A DNA stretch of 64,000 nucleotides from Streptomyces cavernicola. GTDB lineage: Bacteria > Actinomycetota > Actinomycetes > Streptomycetales > Streptomycetaceae. Numbering within the stretch: position 1 is the first letter of the stretch; each line of letters starts with the position of its first letter. Of this stretch, positions 1 to 7,499 are shown piece by piece. The stretch is taken from contig NZ_JASCIQ010000039.1 of assembly GCF_029968035.1 (NCBI RefSeq), positions 18,211-82,210 of the forward strand, written 5' to 3'. The position numbers were made by a program, and so were the translations under genes. The notes beneath the pieces are model-generated. The model made no database searches. It saw nothing but the letters and a program-made list of their open reading frames with translations, and had not been told where the DNA came from.

Positions 1-45
1 GCCACCGGCCACGTCGCGAAGATCATCCGCGACCTGGGCATCTGA
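1..45 (+). CDS. bcp: C-terminal end of a peroxiredoxin, probably Bcp (partial)
   Basis: Frame 1 reads in to a TGA at 43-45 and gives only the last 14 residues, A-T-G-H-V-A-K-I-I-R-D-L-G-I. That tail fits the C-terminus of Streptomyces thioredoxin-dependent thiol peroxidases (Bcp/PrxQ), and from memory a bcp gene sits next to tRNA-Leu and rdgB in S. coelicolor. A strong terminator follows at once, confirming a gene end. The catalytic domain lies outside the window, so the family call rests on the tail and context only. Confidence 0.5.
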   Translation, partial: ATGHVAKIIRDLGI

Positions 46-62
46 CCCCCGCCGAGCCGAGC

Positions 63-98
63 GAACGGCCCGCACCGGACACCCGGTGCGGGCCGTTC
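63..98 (+). terminator. Intrinsic terminator after the peroxiredoxin gene
   Basis: Perfect 16-bp inverted repeat (arms 63-78 and 83-98, loop ACAC) beginning 18 bp after the stop codon and followed by a short T-run (cggtttt). It separates the upstream gene from the tRNA. Confidence 0.85.
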
Positions 99-185
99 CG
101 GTTTTCCTCAACTGCCGTGCCGCCACGGGCTACTGGCGCAGGGGCGGGAGGTCCGGGCGCACCCCGGTAGCATGGGCGGCGGCTC

Positions 186-270
186 GCGGCGGTGGCGCAA
201 CGGCTGACGCAGCAGACTTAGGATCTGTGGCCCTTGATCGGGCTTGAGGGTTCGAATCCCTTCCGCCGCA
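186..270 (+). tRNA. tRNA-Leu (anticodon UAG)
   Basis: An 85-nt class II tRNA. The acceptor arms GCGGCGG (186-192) and CCGCCGC (263-269) pair fully, with discriminator A at 270. The D-arm begins TGGCGCAACGG, the anticodon loop is C-T-TAG-G-A with the anticodon at 219-221, a long variable arm follows, and the T-loop GTTCGAATC is canonical. The long variable arm and A73 are leucine hallmarks. CCA is not encoded, which is usual in Streptomyces. It reads CUA codons, which are rare in this G+C-rich genome. Confidence 0.95.
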
Positions 271-275
271 CCTGG

Positions 276-313
276 AACGGCCTGCGAATCGACGCATCGG
301 TTCGCAGGCCGTT
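276..313 (+). terminator. Terminator after tRNA-Leu
   Basis: Perfect 13-bp inverted repeat (276-288 and 301-313) with a 12-nt loop, starting 5 bp after the tRNA and ending in TTT. Immediately beyond it lie three tandem 10-bp units (CCTCAGCCGT, 321-350); the last contains the stop codon of the converging rdgB gene. Confidence 0.8.
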
Positions 314-342
314 TGCATGGCCTCAGCCGTCCTCAGCCGTCC

Positions 343-945
343 TCAGCCCAACAGCTCCCGGACCACCGGCACCAGCGCCCGGAACGCCTTCCCGCGATGG
401 CTGATCGCGTTCTTCTCCTCCGGGCTCAGCTCCGCGCACGTACGGCTCTCGCCGTCCGGCTGCAGGATCGGGTCGTAGCCGAAGCCGCCCGAGCCGGCCG
501 GCTCGTACCGGAGCGTGCCGCGCAGTTGGCCCTCGACGACGCGTTCCGTGCCGTCGGGCAGGGCCAGGGCCGCCGCGCAGGCGAAGTGGGCGGCGCGGTG
601 GGCGACGTCGATGTCGGCGAGCTGGGCGAGGAGGAGTTCGAGGTTGGCGGTGTCGTCGCCGTGGCGGCCGGCCCAGCGGGCGGAGAAGATGCCGGGGGCG
701 CCGCCGAGCACGTCGACACAGAGGCCGGAGTCGTCGGCGACGGCGGGGAGGCCGGTCGCGCGGGCGAGGGCGTGCGCCTTGAGGAGGGCGTTCTCGGCGA
801 AGGTGACGCCGGTTTCCTTGACGTCGGGGATGTCGGGGTAGGCGTCGGCGCCGACGAGGTCGTGCGGGAGTCCGGCCTCGGCGAGGATGGCCTTGAGCTC
901 GGTGATCTTTCCGGCGTTGCGGGTGGCGAGGATCAGGCGTGTCAT
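343..945 (-). CDS. rdgB: dITP/XTP pyrophosphatase (RdgB/HAM1)
   Basis: A 200-residue nucleoside-triphosphate pyrophosphatase that clears dITP, XTP and ITP from the nucleotide pool so they are not incorporated into nucleic acid. The N-terminus M-T-R-L-I-L-A-T-R-N-A-G-K is the family's nucleotide-binding signature, and the middle carries the D-D-S-G-L metal/base-recognition motif followed by G-A-P-G-I-F-S-A-R-W-A-G. The C-terminal S-H-R-G-K-A motif is also present. The ATG at 945 is chosen over an upstream ATG because it starts exactly at the family N-terminus. It is the last gene of a minus-strand group after rph, as in many actinobacteria. Confidence 0.95.
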   Translation of the reverse strand: MTRLILATRNAGKITELKAILAEAGLPHDLVGADAYPDIPDVKETGVTFAENALLKAHALARATGLPAVADDSGLCVDVLGGAPGIFSARWAGRHGDDTANLELLLAQLADIDVAHRAAHFACAAALALPDGTERVVEGQLRGTLRYEPAGSGGFGYDPILQPDGESRTCAELSPEEKNAISHRGKAFRALVPVVRELLG

Positions 946-1004
946 GCCGTCGATTATCGGCGCACGGGCGGGACGCACGAGGAGCGGGCGGTGGCGTACG
1001 AAGG

Positions 1005-1045
1005 GCGGGCGGTGGCGGGCCCGCCAGATGCCCGTCACCGCCCGC
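1005..1045 (-). terminator. Hairpin downstream of the small lipoprotein gene
   Basis: 16-bp arms (1005-1020 and 1030-1045) with a single mismatch, just after the stop of the 1071-1466 gene in its direction of transcription and upstream of rdgB. It probably attenuates read-through into rdgB. Confidence 0.6.
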
Positions 1046-1070
1046 CCGTACGCGAGGCCCTGCGGAAGCC

Positions 1071-1466
1071 TTACGGCTTACAGGCCTTGGTGAGCTCGCC
1101 GGTGGCGTCGGTGACGCCGGAGACGTCGGGCGTCGGGTCGCCGTTCTCGATGGACTTGCGGACCTCGTCGACGGACTTGCTGAGGTCGTCGACGGCCTTG
1201 CCGACGTCGGCGTTGTCGGTCTTGTCGCCGATCTCGCCGAGGTTCTTGTCGATCTGGTCGAGGGCCTTCTCGGCCTCGAGGGGGTTGTCGGCGGCGCTCT
1301 CCACGGCCTGCTGGAGGTCGGCGGCGCTCTTCGCGATGGCGTCGGCGGTCCGTACGCAGTCGAGTGCCGTGTCCACGGCGCTGCAGCCGATGGCGAGCGG
1401 CGCCACCAGGGCCACTGCTGCAGTGGCGAGGGCTATGCGTGCGGTGCTTCGTCGGCGCGGAGCCAT
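1071..1466 (-). CDS. Small secreted helical protein, possible lipoprotein
   Basis: A 131-residue protein with an Arg-rich N-terminus, a hydrophobic stretch (residues about 10-26) and an A-I-G-C sequence that could serve as a lipobox, so it may be anchored as a lipoprotein outside the membrane. The mature part is short, acidic and heptad-like, rich in Asp/Lys/Ala with repeated D-D-L-S-K-S-V type stretches, suggesting a helical bundle or coiled coil. Only a few Cys are present (C28 of the lipobox, one near residue 37 and one three residues from the end). I do not recognise a domain. Its position between rph and rdgB looks conserved in Streptomyces, but that is from memory. Function unknown. Confidence 0.75.
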   Translation of the reverse strand: MAPRRRSTARIALATAAVALVAPLAIGCSAVDTALDCVRTADAIAKSAADLQQAVESAADNPLEAEKALDQIDKNLGEIGDKTDNADVGKAVDDLSKSVDEVRKSIENGDPTPDVSGVTDATGELTKACKP

Positions 1467-1555
1467 GAACGGTTCCTCCCTGGCTGTGCTCGGGCGGGCG
1501 GCCGGTTGCCGTCCGCCCGAGCTGGTGTCGTATCCGTAAGAACGCGTGCTGGGGC

Positions 1556-2308
<753 letters not shown>

Positions 2309-2414
2309 GGGGGCGAGCCTATCGCCCGGCGGGTGGGCCCTTTGCCGGGCGGCGGGCCTCGGCCGCTCGGAGGGGGTCGGCCGCTCGGAGGGCCTTAGCT
2401 GGGGGGGTGGACGG

Positions 2415-2462
2415 CCGAAGGCCCCGCTCCTGCCTGGCCGGTGGCGGGTGCGGGGCCTTCGG
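2415..2462 (-). terminator. Terminator of nagF
   Basis: Perfect 13-bp arms (2415-2427 and 2450-2462) around a 22-nt loop, beginning 23 bp past the nagF stop. Two direct copies of TCGGCCGCTCGGAGGG lie just beyond, at about 2355-2391. Confidence 0.7.
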
Positions 2463-2484
2463 TGGTGGTGAGCCGGGGGTCAGC

Positions 2485-2718
2485 TCACATCATGTCTTCG
2501 ATGTCGGCGGCGACGGGGTCGGCGTCGGTGCCGATGACGACCTGGATGGCGGTGCCCATCTTGACGACGCCGTGGGCGCCGGCGGCCTTGAGGGCGGCTT
2601 CGTCGACCTTGTCGGGGTCGACGACCTCGGTGCGGAGACGGGTGATGCAGCCCTCGACTTCTTCGATGTTGTCGATGCCGCCCAGCCCGGCGACGATCTT
2701 CTCAGCCTTAGTGGCCAT
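2485..2718 (-). CDS. nagF: GlcNAc-specific PTS EIIB component
   Basis: A 77-residue stand-alone EIIB domain of the glucose/GlcNAc phosphotransferase family. The phosphorylated cysteine is in E-V-E-G-C-I-T-R-L-R, the signature of this EIIB class, and the chain ends after the domain with no EIIC attached. The ATG at 2718 is preferred to an upstream ATG because AGGGAGAAGG sits 5-10 bp before it and the protein then starts at the domain boundary. It is divergent from the EIIC gene nagE1 and shares an intergenic region with a DasR-type operator. EIIB accepts phosphate from EIIA (encoded elsewhere) and passes it to GlcNAc transported by the EIIC permeases next door. Confidence 0.92.
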   Translation of the reverse strand: MATKAEKIVAGLGGIDNIEEVEGCITRLRTEVVDPDKVDEAALKAAGAHGVVKMGTAIQVVIGTDADPVAADIEDMM

Positions 2719-2877
2719 GTCCTTCTCCCTGCTGTCACGGGCTTGTTCGGCCCACCATGGTCCGGTGTGCACCGTAACCCACGTTTGGCGCACGTTCGCG
2801 AGCGATGGCCCATTAGGTGCCGAATGATGACGGTCATCGGCGTCCGCCGGGTCTCCGGCCGGCGCTTCGCGCCTCGC

Positions 2878-2893
2878 ACTGGTCTACACCAGT
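2878..2893. promoter_or_regulatory. DasR-responsive element (dre) between nagF and nagE1
   Basis: ACTGGTCTACACCAGT: 6-bp perfect arms around CTAC, matching the known dre pattern A-C-T-G-G-T-C-T-A-G-A-C-C-A-n-T at nearly every position. DasR is the GntR-family GlcNAc regulator that represses PTS genes and releases DNA with glucosamine-6-phosphate. The site is 43 bp upstream of the nagE1 start and 160 bp from nagF, so it can control both divergent genes. Confidence 0.85.
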
Positions 2894-2935
2894 TTCGGGC
2901 GACCGCCAAACGTGGCCGGTTCAGGGAGGGATCGC

Positions 2936-4177
2936 ATGAGCTCCGAAAGCCCCGCGGCGAGATCCAAGCCGAGCAAGAGCTGGAAGCAGATCGTCCTCGG
3001 CGGCCTGCAGAAGCTGGGGCGCAGCCTGCAACTCCCGGTCGCGGCACTGCCGGCGGCGGGCGTGCTGCTCCGGCTCGGCCAGGACGACGTGTTCGGCAAG
3101 GACGGCCTCGGCTGGAACAAGCTGGCGGCGATCTTCGCGGGCGCGGGCGGCGGCATCCTCGACAACATGGCGCTGCTGTTCTGCGTGGGCGTCGCGATCG
3201 GCTTCGCGAAGAAGTCGGACGGGTCGACGGCGTTCGCGGCGGTGGTCGCGTACATGGTCTTCAACAACGTGCTGGTCAAGGCGTTCGAGGACGACGTGAC
3301 CGGGCAGGCGGTCAACCCCGGGGTGCTCGGCGGCGTCGTGGTCGGTCTGATCACGGCGAAGGTGTGGGAGAAGTACCACCGGACGCGGCTGCCCGACTGG
3401 TTGGGGTTCTTCAGCGGCCGGCGGTTCATCCCGGTCCTGATGTCGTTCGTCAGCGTGCTGCTCGCGGTGATCTTCGGGTACGGGTGGCAGCCGATCGGCG
3501 ACGCGTTCAACGCGTTCGCGGAGACGCTGTCGAGCTGGGGCGCGTGGGGTTCAGGCATCTTCGGCGTGATCAACCGGGCGTTGATCCCGTTCGGGATGCA
3601 CATGCTGTTGAACACGTTCGCCTGGTACCAGTTCGGCAGTTATACGAAGCCGAACGGCGAGGAGGTGCACGGTGACGTGTTCCGGTTCCTCGCGGGCGAC
3701 CCGGACGCGGGCATGTTCACCACGGGCTTCTACCCGATCATGATGTTCGCGCTGCCCGCGGCCTGTCTGGCGATGGCGCACTGTGCGCGGCCCGAGCGGC
3801 GGAAGGCGACGCTCGGCATGATGATGTCGCTGGCCCTGACGTCCTTCGTGACGGGTGTGACGGAGCCGATCGAGTTCTCGTTCGTGTATCTCGCGCCCGC
3901 GCTGTACGCGATCCACGCGGTGCTGACGGGTGTGTCGATGGCGGTGACGTGGGCGCTGGGGATCCGCGAGGGGTTCACGTTCTCGGCGGGCCTGTTCGAC
4001 TACGTACTGAACTGGAACCTCGCGACCAAACCGGCGCTACTCATTCCGGTCGGGCTCTGTTTCGCCGTCGTCTATTACGTGCTGTTCCGGGTCGTGATCA
4101 CGAAGTTCGACCTGAAGACGCCGGGACGGGAGTCGGACGAGGAGATCGCGGAGATGGAGCGGGAGAACTACAAGTAG
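2936..4177 (+). CDS. nagE1: PTS EIIC permease for N-acetylglucosamine (first copy)
   Basis: A 413-residue integral membrane EIIC subunit with about ten hydrophobic segments. Family motifs seen are G-R-S-L-Q-L-P-V-A-A-L-P-A-A-G near the N-terminus, G-F-A-K-K-S-D-G-S-T-A, N-R-A-L-I-P-F-G-M-H-M-L-L-N-T (sugar-binding loop) and V-T-G-V-T-E-P-I-E-F-S. There is no fused EIIB or EIIA, so it needs NagF and a separate EIIA. The ATG at 2936 follows GGGAGGG at a good distance; an earlier in-frame ATG at 2912 lacks a ribosome site. It is clearly a paralogue of the next gene; nagE2 is reported as the main GlcNAc permease in S. coelicolor, so this copy may be secondary. Confidence 0.92.
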   Translation: MSSESPAARSKPSKSWKQIVLGGLQKLGRSLQLPVAALPAAGVLLRLGQDDVFGKDGLGWNKLAAIFAGAGGGILDNMALLFCVGVAIGFAKKSDGSTAFAAVVAYMVFNNVLVKAFEDDVTGQAVNPGVLGGVVVGLITAKVWEKYHRTRLPDWLGFFSGRRFIPVLMSFVSVLLAVIFGYGWQPIGDAFNAFAETLSSWGAWGSGIFGVINRALIPFGMHMLLNTFAWYQFGSYTKPNGEEVHGDVFRFLAGDPDAGMFTTGFYPIMMFALPAACLAMAHCARPERRKATLGMMMSLALTSFVTGVTEPIEFSFVYLAPALYAIHAVLTGVSMAVTWALGIREGFTFSAGLFDYVLNWNLATKPALLIPVGLCFAVVYYVLFRVVITKFDLKTPGRESDEEIAEMERENYK

Positions 4178-4180
4178 GCA

Positions 4181-4212
4181 GACAGGCGGACAGGCGGACA
4201 GGCGGACAGGCG
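4181..4212. repeat. Four tandem 8-bp units
   Basis: Four exact copies of GACAGGCG starting 3 bp after the nagE1 stop codon and ending 3 bp before the terminator stem. Too short and unspaced for a CRISPR; a slippage-prone microsatellite. Confidence 0.9.
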
Positions 4213-4215
4213 GCG

Positions 4216-4258
4216 GACGAAGGGCCCGGATCGCGAGCGGCGATTCGGGCCCTTCGTC
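4216..4258 (+). terminator. Terminator of nagE1
   Basis: Perfect 13-bp arms (4216-4228 and 4246-4258, GACGAAGGGCCCG and its complement) with a 17-nt loop, between nagE1 and the nagE2 promoter region. Confidence 0.8.
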
Positions 4259-4326
4259 ATGTATGCCCGTTCGTTATGGCCACGGGGCCCGGAACGGGTT
4301 CCTTATCTCGCGCTCACCGTGTTACA

Positions 4327-4359
4327 ACAGGTCTACACCTCTAATTGGTGTAGACCACG
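4327..4359. promoter_or_regulatory. Paired DasR sites in front of nagE2
   Basis: Two dre-like sites, 4327-4342 and 4344-4359. Their cores GGTCTACACC (4330-4339) and GGTGTAGACC (4347-4356) are exact reverse complements of each other, so the pair also forms one 27-bp perfect inverted repeat with a 7-bp spacer. The centres are 17 bp apart. Double dre sites upstream of nagE2 are known in S. coelicolor and would give tighter DasR control than the single site at nagE1. Confidence 0.85.
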
Positions 4360-4438
4360 CGGCCCGTGGCCGCGTCCCCTGAGCGACGCCGCCGTCCCCA
4401 CATGTCCCCTGGCGGCGCCCTGCCCACTGGAGGAAGTT

Positions 4439-5713
4439 GTGAGCACGGCTGCCGCACCTGCGGCCGACAAGAAGAAGGGCGCGGGCCTGATGTCCGTGCT
4501 CCAGCGCATCGGCCGCAGCCTGATGCTCCCGGTCGCCGTCCTGCCGGCCGGTGCACTCCTGGTCCGCCTGGGCGCGGACGACATGCTCGGCAAGGAGTCC
4601 CTGCCGGACTTCATCAACAAGATCGCCGGTTACATGGCCGCGGGCGGCGGCGCGCTGCTCGACAACATGCCGCTGTTGTTCGCGGTGGGCATCGCGATCG
4701 GCTTCGCGAAGAAGTCCGACGGCTCCACGGCGCTCGCCGCGGTCACCGGCTACCTGGTCTTCCAGAAGGTGCTCGCCACGTTCACCGACCCGAACCTGCC
4801 GAAGGTGGAGCAGGTCGTCGACGGCAAGGTCGCCCTCGTCGAGGCTCCGGTGGACGCGAAGGTCCTCGGCGGTGTCGTGATGGGCATCGTGGTGGCGCTG
4901 CTGTACCAGAAGTTCTACCGGACCAAGCTGCCGGACTGGGCGGGCTTCTTCGGCGGCCGCCGTCTCGTCCCGATCCTGTCGGCCTTCGCGGGCCTGGTCA
5001 TCGGCATCGTCTTCGGTTTCATCTGGCCGGTGCTCGGCACGGGTCTGCACAACTTCGGTGAGTGGCTGGTCGGTTCGGGCGCGGTCGGCGCGGGCATCTT
5101 CGGTGTCGCCAACCGTGCGCTGATCCCGGTCGGCATGCACCACCTGCTCAACTCCTTCCCGTGGTTCCAGGCGGGTTCGTACGAGGGCGCCGACGGCACC
5201 GTCAACGGCGACATCGCGCGCTTCCTCGCCGGTGACCCGAGCGCCGGTCAGTTCATGACGGGCTTCTTCCCGATCATGATGTTCGCCCTTCCGGCGGCCT
5301 GCCTCGCGATCACGCACTGCGCCCGTCCGGAGCGGCGCAAGGTCGTCGGCGGCATGATGTTCTCGCTCGCGCTCACCGCGTTCGTCACGGGTGTCACCGA
5401 GCCCATCGAGTTCACGTTCATGTTCATCGCGCCGGTCCTGTACGCGATCCACGCGGTGCTCACCGGTGTGTCGATGGCGCTGACCTGGGCGCTCGGCATG
5501 AAGGACGGCTTCGGCTTCTCGGCCGGCGCGGTGGACTACGTCCTCAACCTCGGCATCGCGTCCAACCCGTGGGGTCTCGCCCTGGTGGGCCTCTGCTTCG
5601 CGGTCGTCTACTACTTCGTCTTCCGGTTCGCGATCACGAAGTTCAACCTGCCGACGCCGGGGCGGGAGTCCGACGAGGAGTTGGCGGAGCTGCAGAAGGC
5701 GGAGGGCAAGTAG
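4439..5713 (+). CDS. nagE2: PTS EIIC permease for N-acetylglucosamine (second copy)
   Basis: A 424-residue EIIC permease closely similar to the preceding one throughout, including G-R-S-L-M-L-P-V-A-V-L-P-A-G, G-F-A-K-K-S-D-G-S-T-A, N-R-A-L-I-P-V-G-M-H-H-L-L-N and V-T-G-V-T-E-P-I-E-F. The start is the GTG at 4439, preceded by CTGGAGGAAG; the open frame continues 60 codons upstream, but that stretch runs through the DasR operators and is not coding. The C-terminal tail (T-P-G-R-E-S-D-E-E) is shared with nagE1, pointing to tandem duplication. It imports and phosphorylates GlcNAc with NagF and EIIA. Confidence 0.93.
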   Translation: MSTAAAPAADKKKGAGLMSVLQRIGRSLMLPVAVLPAGALLVRLGADDMLGKESLPDFINKIAGYMAAGGGALLDNMPLLFAVGIAIGFAKKSDGSTALAAVTGYLVFQKVLATFTDPNLPKVEQVVDGKVALVEAPVDAKVLGGVVMGIVVALLYQKFYRTKLPDWAGFFGGRRLVPILSAFAGLVIGIVFGFIWPVLGTGLHNFGEWLVGSGAVGAGIFGVANRALIPVGMHHLLNSFPWFQAGSYEGADGTVNGDIARFLAGDPSAGQFMTGFFPIMMFALPAACLAITHCARPERRKVVGGMMFSLALTAFVTGVTEPIEFTFMFIAPVLYAIHAVLTGVSMALTWALGMKDGFGFSAGAVDYVLNLGIASNPWGLALVGLCFAVVYYFVFRFAITKFNLPTPGRESDEELAELQKAEGK

Positions 5714-5742
5714 CGCCTCGCGTCCCGCCGTTCACGTACTGA

Positions 5743-5776
5743 GGGCCCGCCCCGTTGTCCACAACGGGGCGGGCCC
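5743..5776 (+). terminator. Strong terminator of nagE2
   Basis: Perfect 16-bp stem (5743-5758 and 5761-5776) with only 2 nt between the arms, 30 bp after the nagE2 stop. Confidence 0.9.
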
Positions 5777-5791
5777 GCTGGCGTTCTTCTC

Positions 5792-6014
5792 CCCCACCCC
5801 GCCCCTTCCCGAAAGACTGCCGTCGGCTACGGGGGCTCCGCCCCCGGACCCCCGCTCCTCAAACGCCGGAGGGGCTGAATTTTGCGGGCTAGCGCTGGAT
5901 TCGGCCCCGGCAGGGGCTTGTCTTTTAGGGGCGCGGGGAACTGCGCGAGCAACCACGACGGCGCAGCAGCCGAAAGGCAGCCGGGGTCGGGGGCACAGCC
6001 CCGGGAAGCGGGGA
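5792..6014. repeat. Streptomyces intergenic repeat element, copy A (right end missing)
   Basis: This fills the 333-bp gap between nagE2 and the minus-strand hydrolase. It begins with CCCCACCCCGCCCCTTCCCG, which is the terminal repeat of the copies at 14653-14833 and 57185-57421. It also contains a C-rich hairpin (about 5840-5865), a TCAAACGCCGGAGGGGCTGA unit related to the tandem at 24818-24901, and the core GGGGCGCGGGGAACTGCG (5928-5945) followed by an AACCACGACGGCGCAGCAG-type stretch. The matching right-hand terminal repeat is absent where the element meets the 3' end of the hydrolase gene. No coding content. Confidence 0.8.
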
Positions 6015-6046
6015 CCAGCTCGACGGCGCGGAAACGGGCGCCGAGG

Positions 6047-6799
6047 CTACAGCTCGTACACCGCCCCCGCGCGGGCCAGCTCGACCGGCCCCCCGTACAC
6101 CGCACTCGCGTCCGTGACGTTGATCTGCGGATCGGTCCACGGCGGGACATGGGTGAGGACGACGCGGCCGACGCCCGCGCGGCGGGCGGTCTCGCCTGCC
6201 TCGCGGCCGTTGAGGTGCAGGTCCGGGATGTCCTCCTTGCCTGCCGTGAAGGAGGCCTCGCAGAGGAACAGGTCGGCGCCTTGGGCGAGTTCGTCCAGCG
6301 GCTCGCAGACACCCGTGTCACCGGAGTACGTGAGCGTCTTCCCGCCGTGCTCGATGCGGATCGCGTACGCCTCCACAGGGTGCGCGACCCGCTCGGTGCG
6401 CACGGAGAACGGACCGATCTCGAAGGCCGCCGACTTCAGGGTGTGGAAGTCGAACACCTCGCTCATCGCCGACGGGGACGGAGTGTCCGCGTACGCCGTG
6501 GTCAGGCGCTGTTCCGTGCCCTCGGGGCCGTACACCGGGATCGCGTCGCAGCGGCCGCCCTCGTGCCGGTAGTACCGGGCGACGAAGTAGCCGCACATGT
6601 CGATGCAGTGGTCGGCGTGCAGATGGCTGAGGAAGATCGCGTCGAGGTCGTAGAGACCGCAGTGGCGCTGCAGCTCGCCCAGGGCGCCATTGCCCATGTC
6701 GAGGAGCAGCCGGAAGCCGTCGGCCTCGACGAGGTAGCTCGAGCAGGCCGAGTCCGCGGACGGAAACGAGCCCGAGCAGCCGACGACGGTGAGCTTCAT
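6047..6799 (-). CDS. Metallo-beta-lactamase-fold hydrolase (RNase Z-like group)
   Basis: A 250-residue MBL-fold protein. It starts M-K-L-T-V-V-G-C-S-G-S-F-P, and the zinc motif S-H-L-H-A-D-H-C-I-D lies near residue 58. Further metal ligands lie in T-Y-S-G-D-T-G and L-T-H-V-P-P-W. It belongs to the ElaC/YhfI-like group that includes RNase Z and phosphodiesterases, but the exosite arm of true tRNase Z is not apparent, so substrate is uncertain. The ATG at 6799 matches the conserved family start; upstream ATGs add an unrelated extension. It is convergent with nagE2 across the repeat element and divergent from the PemK-like gene. Confidence 0.88.
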   Translation of the reverse strand: MKLTVVGCSGSFPSADSACSSYLVEADGFRLLLDMGNGALGELQRHCGLYDLDAIFLSHLHADHCIDMCGYFVARYYRHEGGRCDAIPVYGPEGTEQRLTTAYADTPSPSAMSEVFDFHTLKSAAFEIGPFSVRTERVAHPVEAYAIRIEHGGKTLTYSGDTGVCEPLDELAQGADLFLCEASFTAGKEDIPDLHLNGREAGETARRAGVGRVVLTHVPPWTDPQINVTDASAVYGGPVELARAGAVYEL

Positions 6800-7000
6800 G
6801 GAGCGGGAACCTCCGTGCTGGCAGGAAGGACGGGGGTTGTGCGGTCCGTCGAGCGTAAGGCGCAAAAGCCCGCGTCACTCCTCGGTGCCGGGCTGTTGTG
6901 GGGGAACTCACCACCGTTGTCACCAGATCGGGCGGCGTGGGCCCAGTTGCCGGGTGGGGACGGCGTCGCGGGGGGCGCGGGGCGCCGGTACGGTCGGGGC

Positions 7001-7453
7001 ATGGACACGTCGTGGTGGATCGCGCTCGCCGCTGTCGTGGCCGTTGCCCTGGTCGCCGCGGTCGCGGACGGCCTCGGGCGTGCCCGTACCCGGCCGGGTG
7101 GGCGGACCAGGCCGCCGGCCGGACCGCGTGTGCTGCCGAAGCTGCGGCCGCAGGCGCGGGAGATCTGGTGGGCGATGGTGCCGTACGAGGACGGGCCCGG
7201 CGGCAAAGACCGGCCCTGCCTGGTGCTTTCGGTGCACGGGAAGCGGGCCCTCGTCGCGAAGATCACCAGCAAGTACCACGACGAGCGGGCCGGGGTGATC
7301 CCGCTGCCGCCCGGTTCGGTCGGCGACGCGCACGGGCGGCCGAGCTTCCTGGAGACGGACGAGTTGCGGGAAGTGCCGCTGTGGGAGTTCAGGCGCCGGG
7401 TCGGGATCGTCGACCCGGCGCTCTGGGATCAGGTCAAGTACCTGGTGGACTGA
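7001..7453 (+). CDS. Membrane-anchored PemK/MazF-like protein
   Basis: A 150-residue protein. Residues about 5-24 form one hydrophobic segment (W-W-I-A-L-A-A-V-V-A-V), followed by a basic, proline-rich linker. Residues about 50-150 resemble the PemK/MazF fold: E-I-W-W-A-M-V-P-Y-E-D-G opens the domain, then K-D-R-P-C-L-V-L-S as in the toxin core, then V-A-K-I-T-S-K-Y-H. It ends W-D-Q-V-K-Y-L-V-D. No antitoxin gene is next to it: the upstream gene is the divergent hydrolase and the downstream gene is the convergent cysM. It may be a housekeeping membrane protein built on the MazF fold rather than an active toxin. RNase activity cannot be judged from sequence alone. Confidence 0.75.
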   Translation: MDTSWWIALAAVVAVALVAAVADGLGRARTRPGGRTRPPAGPRVLPKLRPQAREIWWAMVPYEDGPGGKDRPCLVLSVHGKRALVAKITSKYHDERAGVIPLPPGSVGDAHGRPSFLETDELREVPLWEFRRRVGIVDPALWDQVKYLVD

Positions 7454-7456
7454 GGG

Positions 7457-7490
7457 CCGGACGGGCTCGGGAGCGACCGAACCCGCCCGG
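7457..7490. terminator. Bidirectional hairpin between converging genes
   Basis: 14-bp arms (7457-7470 and 7477-7490) with two mismatches and a 6-nt loop, lying in the 46-bp gap between the PemK-like gene and the end of cysM. Confidence 0.6.
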
Positions 7491-7499
7491 CTCCGGCGG

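Noticed and set aside
244..1539. Long plus-strand open frame over rdgB and the lipoprotein gene
   Set aside because: It is antisense to two well-supported genes, has Gly/Val/Arg-rich shadow composition and includes part of the tRNA-Leu sequence at its start.
4181..4212. Possible CRISPR array
   Set aside because: The units are 8 bp with no spacers; a simple tandem repeat after a gene. No other candidate array in the window.
4259..4438. N-terminal extension of nagE2
   Set aside because: The frame is open but runs through the DasR operators; the GTG at 4439 with its ribosome site is the true start.
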